Shown here: in pieces, positions 1 to 4,768 of the stretch
Layout of the letters: the number at the start of each line of letters is the position of its first letter
Numbering within the stretch: position 1 is the stretch's first letter
Source: Anaerolineae bacterium
GTDB lineage: Bacteria > Chloroflexota > Anaerolineae > J102
Reading direction: 5' to 3'
Assembly (NCBI GenBank): GCA_026992375.1
Contig: JALXAF010000304.1
Location: 1-5,202, forward strand
Length of the DNA stretch: 5,202 bases
Made by a program: the position numbers and the translations under genes
The notes under the pieces: generated by a model
Database searches by the model: none
The model's input: only the letters and a program-made list of their open reading frames with translations
Told to the model about the DNA's origin: nothing

Positions 1-205
1 CGATCTCCTCGGGCGGGACCCCCTGACGCAGTAGAACGCGCACCAGGCGGGTGGTCAGCGGCAGGGATTCGCTCAAACGGGCGCGAACAAACCGCTCCTG
101 GGTTCCCCGCCAGATCACCCCCAGCGTGAGGCCCGCGGCCAGCAAGATGATGAGCGTGACCGCAGCATAGGAGAGAAAAAGGCGAAAGCGCAGCGATTTA
201 GCCAT
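1..205 (-). CDS. Sensor histidine kinase, N-terminal fragment (cut by left edge)
   Basis: Only the first 68 codons are in the window; the gene continues past position 1. The start reads MAKSLRFRLFLSYAAVTLII: a short basic N-terminus followed by one hydrophobic segment (about residues 9-33), then a more polar stretch (from about WRGTQERFVRARL) that would be outside the membrane. This is the usual start of a membrane-bound sensor kinase. The catalytic DHp and ATPase domains are not visible, so the call depends on context: the ATG lies within TGATG, overlapping the stop of the response regulator by one base, which implies translational coupling. A GAGGAG at 208-213 (inside the regulator's last codons) can serve as ribosome binding site, although it sits close to the ATG. 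The sensed signal cannot be read from this fragment. A PhoR-like role is possible given the Pho-box-like array upstream of the operon, but that is inference. Confidence 0.8.
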   Translation of the reverse strand, partial: MAKSLRFRLFLSYAAVTLIILLAAGLTLGVIWRGTQERFVRARLSESLPLTTRLVRVLLRQGVPPEEI

Positions 206-888
206 CACTCCTCGACGACCAGCTTGTAGCCAACGCCCCACACCGTCTCGATCTTCACGCGGCTCCCCGCCAGCTTTTGGCGCAGGCTCGAGACGTGCAC
301 ATCCACAGTGCGGGTGCCCCCAACGTAATCGTAATCCCACACCTGATCCAACAACTGCTCGCGAGTCAGCACAATCTCGGGATGGCGGGCCAGCGTCAGG
401 AGGAGCTCGAAGGCTTTGCCCCGCAAGTCGACGGGTTCGCCGCGCAGGGTCACCGTCCTGCGAGCAGCGTCGACGATTACATCGCCCAGGTAAATGCGAT
501 CGCCATTCACTGAAGCAGAAGCGCTTCCCCGCCTGCGTCGCAGGATGGCCTTGACCCGGGCCACCAGCTCGCGAGGGTTGAATGGCTTGGTGACGTAATC
601 ATCCGCGCCCAGCTCCAGCCCCACGATCTTGTCCACATCATCGCTGCGGGCCGTGAGCATGATGATGGGGATGTCGTCCTCCGCGCGCAGCCGTTTGCAC
701 ACCTCCCAACCGTCAAGGCCCGGCAGCATCAAATCCAGGATGACCAGATCGGGGCGGGACTGCTTCACCTGCACCAACGCCTCGATGCCGTCGGACGCGG
801 TGGCCGTCTCGAAGTCATTCTTTTGCAGATAAAGTTGAGCCAATTCCACGATGGCTGGCTCATCATCGACGATCAGGATTTTGGACAT
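205..888 (-). CDS. OmpR/PhoB-family two-component response regulator
   Basis: This is a 227-residue DNA-binding response regulator of normal length for the family. The receiver domain covers about residues 1-118. It has the acidic pair D8-D9, the phospho-acceptor D52 in VILDLMLPGLDG, the switch T79 in IMLTA and the conserved K101 in TKPF. A linker (about 119-130) leads to a winged-helix effector domain (about 131-226) with the RGKAFELL motif, a recognition helix around RTVDVHVSSLRQKL (193-206) and the C-terminal wing hairpin TVWGVGYKL. Phosphorylation by the partner kinase should promote dimerisation and binding to direct-repeat DNA. The kinase gene follows at once, with a one-base overlap, so the two are surely co-transcribed. 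No good Shine-Dalgarno precedes the ATG. An 11-bp-phased triple repeat at 1206-1238 is a candidate autoregulatory site. The family assignment is very safe; the regulon (phosphate or other) is not determined by sequence. Confidence 0.96.
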   Translation of the reverse strand: MSKILIVDDEPAIVELAQLYLQKNDFETATASDGIEALVQVKQSRPDLVILDLMLPGLDGWEVCKRLRAEDDIPIIMLTARSDDVDKIVGLELGADDYVTKPFNPRELVARVKAILRRRRGSASASVNGDRIYLGDVIVDAARRTVTLRGEPVDLRGKAFELLLTLARHPEIVLTREQLLDQVWDYDYVGGTRTVDVHVSSLRQKLAGSRVKIETVWGVGYKLVVEE

Positions 889-919
889 GTTAGCGGGACG
901 AAACCGGGCGTGAAAACCA

Positions 920-1031
920 AACGTGAAACGTCAAGCGTCAAACGTCATCTTGCTGTAACAATGCCATGCCTCAGTGCAAGACACTGCTCTGCTGACTACC
1001 ACTTGACGTTTGACGTTTTACGCATGACGGG
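920..1031. repeat. Inverted pair of heptamer tandem arrays
   Basis: The left arm (920-947) is four consecutive 7-mers: AACGTGA, AACGTCA, AGCGTCA, AACGTCA. The right arm (1004-1031) is four 7-mers in the opposite orientation: TGACGTT, TGACGTT, then the degenerate TTACGCA and TGACGGG. The inner two units of each arm are nearly perfect complements (one mismatch in 14), so the block can fold into a stem closing a 56-base loop (948-1003); the outer units pair only partly. If transcription of the response regulator starts upstream of about 1180, this structure would lie in its leader, with the left arm only 31 bases from the start codon. It could be a degenerate mobile or REP-like repeat, a regulator-binding array, or a leader structure; the sequence alone does not decide. 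Confidence 0.6.
972..986. other. Small perfect hairpin inside the heptamer-array loop
   Basis: CAGTG (972-976) and CACTG (982-986) are exact complements around a five-base CAAGA loop. The hairpin lies in the 56-base loop between the two heptamer arms, so the whole 920-1031 block could fold as a long stem with a minor inner hairpin. A 5-bp stem is common by chance, so the weight of this is low. Confidence 0.3.
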
Positions 1032-1180
1032 GTTAGCAGAAAAGGCAAGCATTGTTTTGGCGGGCGTTTCTCGCCGTGGCCAGTTTGGGTGCAAAGACAA
1101 AACCATTGTAGCGCAGAAGCGATTTCTCGCAAAGCAAACCGAAGGGGCGGCAATCCAAAATGACGCATATCACGACCCTC

Positions 1181-1194
1181 ATCATAACGGTATA
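1181..1194 (-). promoter_or_regulatory. Candidate -10 elements for the response-regulator operon
   Basis: Downstream of the Pho-box-like array on the minus strand there are two -10-like hexamers: TATACC (1194 to 1189, four of six matches) and TATGAT (1186 to 1181, five of six). The first is 12 bases and the second 20 bases from the last TTAACA element. There is no separate standard -35 box, as is usual at promoters activated by PhoB/PhoP-type proteins. Use of either would give a leader of roughly 290 bases or a little less before the regulator ATG. The region also contains a perfect TATAAT on the plus strand (1191-1196), so direction is uncertain. Confidence 0.3.
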
Positions 1195-1205
1195 ATCATC
1201 GCAAA

Positions 1206-1238
1206 CTGTTAAAAACATGTAAAGAAATTGTAAAAACG
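1206..1238 (-). promoter_or_regulatory. Pho-box-like triple 11-bp direct repeat (response-regulator site)
   Basis: Read on the plus strand, three units follow each other with an exact 11-bp period: CTGTTAAAAAC, ATGTAAAGAAA and TTGTAAAAACG, with TGT at 1207, 1218 and 1229. On the minus strand this is TTTACA-N5-TTTACA-N5-TTAACA. That spacing and core resemble the TT(A/C/T)ACA repeats bound by Bacillus PhoP, and the 7+4 layout also resembles the E. coli PhoB box. OmpR/PhoB-family regulators bind such head-to-tail repeats. Leftward, toward the response regulator gene, a TATACC at 1189-1194 lies 12 bases beyond the last element, a PhoP-activated-promoter geometry. No convincing -10 lies at the right distance in the rightward direction. 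Inferred role: autoregulation of the two-component operon. Binding itself is unproven. Confidence 0.5.
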
Positions 1239-1330
1239 CCGAAAACGAGGAAGACGGGGCCTCGCCTCAGTGGAATGACGCCAGGTGACACGCCAAACCG
1301 CCATGCACTCCTCAAAGATCGCCACCGATA

Positions 1331-1359
1331 TTGCAATGTCGGGCGTTTCGTGCAATAAT
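1331..1359 (+). promoter_or_regulatory. Predicted extended -10 promoter for the metallo-hydrolase
   Basis: TTGCAA (1331-1336, four of six matches to TTGACA) is followed after exactly 17 bases by AATAAT (1354-1359, five of six matches to TATAAT). The -10 is preceded by TGC, an extended -10 motif. The start of transcription would fall near 1366, about ten bases before the ATG at 1376. This leaves only a very short leader containing AGG (1366-1368). The same bases would be coding if translation began at the upstream TTG (1331), so this promoter also supports the 1376 start. Confidence 0.45.
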
Positions 1360-1375
1360 TTTTTCAGGCGCGATC

Positions 1376-2131
1376 ATGACTGTTTCCATCAATTATCTCG
1401 GCCACGCAACCATGATGTTCCGCTTTGGAGAAGTGAACATCCTCACCGACCCGGTGTTGAGCGATCGCGTGCTGCATCTCAGACGACGCAATTTCTCCGG
1501 GCGAGCGTGGCTTTCGCAGCAACCCAAACCAGACATCATCCTGCTCTCGCACCTGCACCTCGATCATCTTCATATTCCATCGCTCAAACGGCTGCCGCGG
1601 GATGTGCCGCTAATCGTTCCGCGGGGATCAGGCCGCTGGCTGGGACGGGTGCTCTGTCGCCCGATCATCGAGCTGAGCCCGGGCGACAAGTACGACGTCG
1701 ATGGCGTCACAATCCATGTCACCTACGCCGAACATGGCGGCTCCCTGCCCGTCATCTCCCTGGCCCAGGGCTATCTGCTGGAAGGCGAAAAGCTCATTTA
1801 TTTTCCGGGAGACACCGATGTTTTTCCGCAAATGAGCGAGCTGACCGAGAAAACCATCGATCTAGCGCTGATCCCCATCTGGGGCTGGGGGCCAACGCTG
1901 GGAGCCGGGCATCTCGACCCGAAATCAGCGGCCGAAGCCTTGGCGCTTTTGCGCCCGAAGCACGTCATCCCCATCCACTGGGCCGCTTTCCGCCCCATCG
2001 GACCCATCTGGGAGATGCTGAGCTATCTGCACACGCCCGGACCCAAATTCACCTACTACGCCAGACAAATGGCGCCCGAGACCTTCATCCACTTTCTGGA
2101 GCCGGGCCAGGATTTCACCATCCCCGACTGA
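1376..2131 (+). CDS. Metallo-beta-lactamase-fold hydrolase, UlaG/NAPE-PLD-like
   Basis: The 251-residue protein (counted from ATG 1376) has the full metal-binding set of the metallo-beta-lactamase fold. It opens with INYLGHATMM, the GHAT strand typical of UlaG-like and NAPE-PLD-like members (Beta-lactamase_2 type). Next come H59, H61, D63 and H64 in SHLHLDH, then H120 (AEHGG), the bridging D146 in FPGDTD, H179 in GHLDP and H201 in IPIHW. A two-metal (Zn, Mn or Fe) phosphodiesterase or lactone/ester hydrolase in the cytoplasm is expected; no signal peptide is seen. The true substrate is unknown, and ascorbate-6-phosphate lactonase activity should not be assumed without ula neighbours. An in-frame TTG at 1331 would add 15 residues with no family resemblance, so 1376 is preferred; AGG at 1366-1368 is a weak ribosome binding site. 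The gene stands alone on this strand and converges on the 2H phosphoesterase with six bases between stops. Confidence 0.92.
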   Translation: MTVSINYLGHATMMFRFGEVNILTDPVLSDRVLHLRRRNFSGRAWLSQQPKPDIILLSHLHLDHLHIPSLKRLPRDVPLIVPRGSGRWLGRVLCRPIIELSPGDKYDVDGVTIHVTYAEHGGSLPVISLAQGYLLEGEKLIYFPGDTDVFPQMSELTEKTIDLALIPIWGWGPTLGAGHLDPKSAAEALALLRPKHVIPIHWAAFRPIGPIWEMLSYLHTPGPKFTYYARQMAPETFIHFLEPGQDFTIPD

Positions 2132-2137
2132 GCGAAA

Positions 2138-2160
2138 TCACCCGGCGAATTCGCAGGTGA
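2138..2160. terminator. Hairpin at the convergent gene junction (possible bidirectional terminator)
   Basis: TCACC (2138-2142) pairs with GGTGA (2156-2160), and GCG (2145-2147) pairs with CGC (2152-2154) around an AATT loop. CG on one side and a single A on the other form a small internal bulge. The eight-pair hairpin starts seven bases after the hydrolase stop codon and lies in the last codons and stop of the converging phosphoesterase gene. No U-tract follows on either strand, so it is not a textbook intrinsic terminator. It may slow polymerase or protect 3' ends, or be coincidence around the GCGAATTCGC palindrome. Confidence 0.3.
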
Positions 2161-2683
2161 AGACATCGCGGGCATAGTCGGGCGTCACCTCCACCAGATG
2201 CAGCGCCCGCAACACGCCCGAGGCGGGGATGGGCATCTCCCAGCTCATCGAAAGGATATCCAACGTCTGTCGTCGCGTCAGATCGAATGCGAGGGTGACG
2301 TGAGGCGTCCACAGACCTGGCGCGTAGTACTCGCGCAGATGCCACCGCTGCCCGCTGCACAGATCCAGCACCTGTTGATGTCGGGCCAGCAGCGTCTGCG
2401 TGGGCGTCACCCCCAGAAAAACCACATTCTCCCAGTTGACGAACACGCCCAGATGCGAGAGATGAATGGGAATGGGCGCTGTTTCACGGGCAAACGCCGT
2501 CGCCCGTTGATAACAAACATCCTCATCGAGCTGTGCGACGTCGTACACGGCCAGGGAGACATGGGGCCGATATCCATCCGCGTTCAGCGATGAGGGCAGG
2601 CCCGCGCTGGCAATTCGCCGCCAGATGGTGCGAACGATCGCCTCGGTGGCGGGATCGAAAGTGAGCTCGAAGACGTAGGACAT
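2138..2683 (-). CDS. 2'-5' RNA ligase-like 2H phosphoesterase (LigT family)
   Basis: This 181-residue protein carries the two signature motifs of the 2H phosphoesterase superfamily: H41-V-S43 in RPHVSLAVYD and H128-V-T130 in TPHVTLAFDL. They are about 87 residues apart, as expected for two lobes that each give one catalytic histidine and one hydroxyl residue. Members hydrolyse or form 2',3'-cyclic and 2'-5' phosphodiester bonds in RNA or nucleotides; the physiological substrate here is unknown. Length and start pattern (MSYVFELTFD) resemble the group annotated '2'-5' RNA ligase family protein' rather than classic ThpR. An in-frame TAG lies one codon before the ATG, so the start cannot move far upstream. 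It begins 33 bases after the stop of the membrane protein gene, so it is probably the last gene of that transcript, and it converges with the metallo-hydrolase. No strong Shine-Dalgarno is seen. Confidence 0.9.
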   Translation of the reverse strand: MSYVFELTFDPATEAIVRTIWRRIASAGLPSSLNADGYRPHVSLAVYDVAQLDEDVCYQRATAFARETAPIPIHLSHLGVFVNWENVVFLGVTPTQTLLARHQQVLDLCSGQRWHLREYYAPGLWTPHVTLAFDLTRRQTLDILSMSWEMPIPASGVLRALHLVEVTPDYARDVFTCEFAG

Positions 2684-2716
2684 GGACTAACTCGTCAGCG
2701 GTGAAGTTGGGGATGA

Positions 2717-4144
2717 TCACGCGGGCCATTCCCAGGGCAGCGTGTTGGAATACACCCAGGCCGCAGTGAACAACGCCTGATTGATAATGATGATCAGGCC
2801 CGAGCGCAGCAACGCGGGCGGAGAGAGTGTGCGGGTGAGCCAGTAAGCCATGAGCAGCGTCATGGCCCAGGCCGCGGTGGCGAACAAGTCCCAGTCTCGC
2901 TGACCGCCGTAATCGGGGTTCCAGGTGAGGATCAGGAAGAGATAGGCCCCCGCAGCCAGCAGCAAAAAGCCGGAGTAGATATCCCGAGGCAGCTTGCGGA
3001 AAGAGAACACGGCCAGCAGCGCCAGCGTGCCAAGAGTGAACGGCTGGGTCAGGAGTTGCTCGTTGAAGATATCCATGAAATGGCCGCGGGAGAACATGGT
3101 GTAATACTCCCATTCGCCCGTCGCGGCCGCCAGGGGCGTCCACCAGCGATGATCGCCGCCGCCGGGCGCTTCGGGCCCGAGGAAGGCGGCCAGCCCGTGC
3201 CCGCCCGCAGTCATCAGCGCCAGCACGCCCGCAACCACAAACAGCGGCGGCAAGAGGAGCTGCGTCAACAGCAGCCACGGATTTGCCTCGCGGCGACGCC
3301 AGACCCACAGAGCTAGCAGCCACAGCGCGGGCTGCAGCACCAGCGTGGAGGGATGAAAGCCATGAGCCAGGGCCAGCACGATGCCCGGTCCCCACAGCGA
3401 GCCCCGGCCTTGCACAAAACGCCAGGCCAGCCAGAAGAAAACCAAAATCAGCAGACTGATGATGGTGTAATTCTCGGGATAGCCAAAGAAAAGCTGCATG
3501 GCCCCCAGCGTAGCTGGAATCCCGAACAGCAGCCAGCGCTCGACATCATTCCGGCCCATCTCCTGCGCCAGCCGCAGCAGCGTCCACACGGCCAGCGCCC
3601 CGGCCAGGCTGGAGATGATCCAATACGCGGGCAGGGCGTCGGTCCAGCCCCACAGCCTCTCACCCAGATGAAAGAGCTGGGCGTGGACGTAGGTGTCCAG
3701 CGGAGCCTGCCAGTTGTAGGTGAGACGCACCTCGGGATGCGCGATGCCCTTGACCAGGATATAGGCGTCGCCCCAGCGGGTGTGCACCGTGCGCCCCAGC
3801 CAGAAGAGGGGCAGGCTCAGCAGGGCGATGAGGGCCTGCCACCGAGTTCGGGCGGGGAACCGCAGCGTCGCTAGCCCGCGCGTGCATCCGAAGCCCAGCC
3901 ACAGGGTGGCCGCGCCCGTCAATCCGGCCAGCGTGATTTGCAGCCAGCGGGCCAGATAGGTGTAGGGATACGCGCTCCACAGCCATTCGGCGGGATCGAG
4001 CCTACCCTGGGGGCCGATGAGTTTTTGCGGATACCAGAACGCGGCCCAGGACGCGGGCAACAACGCCGCAGCCGCGTGAAGGCCCAACAAAAGCAGAGCG
4101 TAGAGGGCGAGAATGCGCAACAAACGGCGCTCGGATGCATTCAT
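2717..4144 (-). CDS. Polytopic membrane protein, possible GT-C-type glycosyltransferase
   Basis: The 475-residue protein is highly hydrophobic, with roughly 11-13 membrane segments. The clearest lie near residues 8-30, 68-86, 103-118, 174-192, 203-219, 226-244, 291-312, 369-381, 391-407, 420-436 and 447-464. Between segments there are conserved-looking polar loops: RWGDAYILVKG (123-133) followed by YNWQAPLDTYVHA, the GYPENYTI loop (221-228), HGFHPS (261-266), and NPDYGGQRDWDLFA (409-422). A many-helix protein with acidic residues in the first large loop is typical of GT-C glycosyltransferases that use lipid-phosphate sugars (PMT/ArnT/GT39-like). The classic DxD or ExD motif is not obvious, so the enzymatic call is tentative; it may belong to an uncharacterised membrane family. 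The ATG at 4144 has no strong ribosome binding site, and a promoter-like element ends seven bases upstream. SixA lies 111 bases upstream and the 2H phosphoesterase 33 bases downstream. Confidence 0.75.
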   Translation of the reverse strand: MNASERRLLRILALYALLLLGLHAAAALLPASWAAFWYPQKLIGPQGRLDPAEWLWSAYPYTYLARWLQITLAGLTGAATLWLGFGCTRGLATLRFPARTRWQALIALLSLPLFWLGRTVHTRWGDAYILVKGIAHPEVRLTYNWQAPLDTYVHAQLFHLGERLWGWTDALPAYWIISSLAGALAVWTLLRLAQEMGRNDVERWLLFGIPATLGAMQLFFGYPENYTIISLLILVFFWLAWRFVQGRGSLWGPGIVLALAHGFHPSTLVLQPALWLLALWVWRRREANPWLLLTQLLLPPLFVVAGVLALMTAGGHGLAAFLGPEAPGGGDHRWWTPLAAATGEWEYYTMFSRGHFMDIFNEQLLTQPFTLGTLALLAVFSFRKLPRDIYSGFLLLAAGAYLFLILTWNPDYGGQRDWDLFATAAWAMTLLMAYWLTRTLSPPALLRSGLIIIINQALFTAAWVYSNTLPWEWPA

Positions 4145-4151
4145 GCCCCGA

Positions 4152-4181
4152 ATTTTAGAGCCTGCGACGAACTTCTCGCAA
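4152..4181 (-). promoter_or_regulatory. Possible promoter of the membrane protein gene (leaderless geometry)
   Basis: On the minus strand TTGCGA (4181 to 4176, four of six matches to -35) is followed after 18 bases by TAAAAT (4157 to 4152, five of six matches to -10). The -10 ends seven bases before the ATG at 4144, so transcription would start at or next to the start codon, giving a leaderless message. This agrees with the lack of a clear Shine-Dalgarno for that gene. The element lies in the 111-base gap after SixA. Matches of this quality also occur by chance. Confidence 0.3.
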
Positions 4182-4255
4182 ATTTATTTTCCGATTAGCA
4201 GCCGCATTTGTGCATTTTATCGAGTTGACGCCGACAACTGTTTCCGGACGTCGGG

Positions 4256-4744
4256 TTATCGCAACAGCTTCGGTTTGATCAGCCATTGCAGATACGCGTC
4301 GCCCCTGCTCGCGTCTTGCCAGACGTCGGCGTAGAGGCGCAGGCCCGCGATGGCCGCGGTGGGCATTCGCACATTGCCGCCGCACAGCAGCATCAGCAGA
4401 TCTTCCATGCCCGGGTTGTGTCCCACCAGCATGGCTTTTTCTACTGAGTCGGGCAGTTCTCGAATGACGTCGATGAGCATGGACGCCGAGGCCAGATAGA
4501 TGCGCCGGTCGAAGCGCAGCTCGCCCATGAAGTCGCGCTCCCGAGCCACGAATTCGGCAGTGCGTTTAGCCCTTTGTGCGGGCGAGCTGACGATGATCTG
4601 GGGCAGCAATTTGTGCGAGGCCAGGAACGCGGCCATGACGGGCGCATCCCGCTGGCCGCGGGCGTTGAGCGGACGCTCGAAATCGGTGGCGTACTGCGCG
4701 CCCCAGTCCGATTTGGCGTGGCGCATGAGCAGAACGGTCTTCAT
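4256..4744 (-). CDS. sixA: SixA-type phosphohistidine phosphatase (histidine phosphatase superfamily)
   Basis: The protein has 162 residues, a usual length for SixA-like proteins, which are a single small alpha/beta domain. The RHG-type catalytic motif is LLMRHAKSDW (R8, nucleophile H9), followed by the family motif ERPLNARG (23-30). SSPAQRAKRTAE (53-64) has the phosphate-binding R58, and LVGHNPGMEDL (106-116) has the second catalytic H109. SixA in E. coli removes phosphate from phosphohistidine in Hpt/ArcB or the nitrogen-PTS; here the partner is unknown. An AGGAG (complement of 4751-4755) lies six bases before the ATG, a strong Shine-Dalgarno that fixes the start. It follows the GAF-LuxR regulator gene with a 24-base gap and is most likely co-transcribed with it. 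Many cyanobacterial and other non-enteric genomes carry such SixA-like proteins with unproven targets, so the symbol marks the family rather than a proven role. Confidence 0.92.
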   Translation of the reverse strand: MKTVLLMRHAKSDWGAQYATDFERPLNARGQRDAPVMAAFLASHKLLPQIIVSSPAQRAKRTAEFVARERDFMGELRFDRRIYLASASMLIDVIRELPDSVEKAMLVGHNPGMEDLLMLLCGGNVRMPTAAIAGLRLYADVWQDASRGDAYLQWLIKPKLLR

Positions 4745-4750
4745 GGCGGG

Positions 4751-4755
4751 CTCCT
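4751..4755 (-). promoter_or_regulatory. Strong Shine-Dalgarno of the SixA gene
   Basis: AGGAG on the minus strand, with a six-base spacer to the ATG at 4744. It lies in the 24-base gap after the LuxR gene stop and is the best ribosome binding site in the window, in contrast to the weak ones before the response regulator and membrane protein genes. Confidence 0.7.
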
Positions 4756-4768
4756 GTCGCTGGCAGCA

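Larger units (their letters stand above)
889..1375. other. Divergent intergenic region (487 bp), no gene seen
   Basis: This stretch separates the leftward response regulator from the rightward metallo-hydrolase. Reading frames across it lack any recognisable domain, and the longer ones run over from neighbouring genes. It is not empty: it holds two inverted arrays of a heptamer repeat (920-1031), a small hairpin in the loop between them (972-986), an AT-rich block with three 11-bp-phased TGT elements (1206-1238), and a good extended -10 promoter just before the hydrolase (1331-1359). Base composition is more AT-rich between about 1150 and 1245 than in the flanking genes, as expected for a control region. 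Confidence 0.7.

Noticed and set aside
920..1031. CRISPR-like repeat array
   Set aside because: Units are only 7 bases, contiguous without spacers, and in opposite orientation in the two arms.
1191..1196. Perfect TATAAT on the plus strand as a promoter for the metallo-hydrolase
   Set aside because: No -35-like hexamer at 16-18 bases upstream (the region reads around TATCAC), and it would leave a 170-base leader; the 1331-1359 promoter fits better. It cannot be excluded as a secondary start.
823..1212. 129-codon plus-strand frame across the regulator start and the intergenic region
   Set aside because: The first part is antisense to the response regulator, the rest translates the heptamer repeats; no domain or ribosome binding site.
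1246..1264. CGAGG/CCTCG hairpin upstream of the metallo-hydrolase
   Set aside because: A 5-bp stem with a 9-base loop and no T-run; likely chance in GC-rich sequence.
1285..2160. Long plus-strand reading frame overlapping the metallo-hydrolase
   Set aside because: Its product is rich in R, A, P and H with no recognisable motif, typical of an out-of-frame shadow in GC-rich DNA; the hydrolase frame holds all catalytic motifs.
2523..3395. 290-residue minus-strand frame overlapping the membrane protein and 2H phosphoesterase
   Set aside because: It is low-complexity, rich in A, R and G, spans two well-supported genes in another frame, and has no domain.
4231..4254. CCGAC/GTCGG inverted repeat after the SixA stop as an intrinsic terminator
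   Set aside because: The stem is only 5 bp with a 14-base loop and there is no following U-tract on the minus strand.
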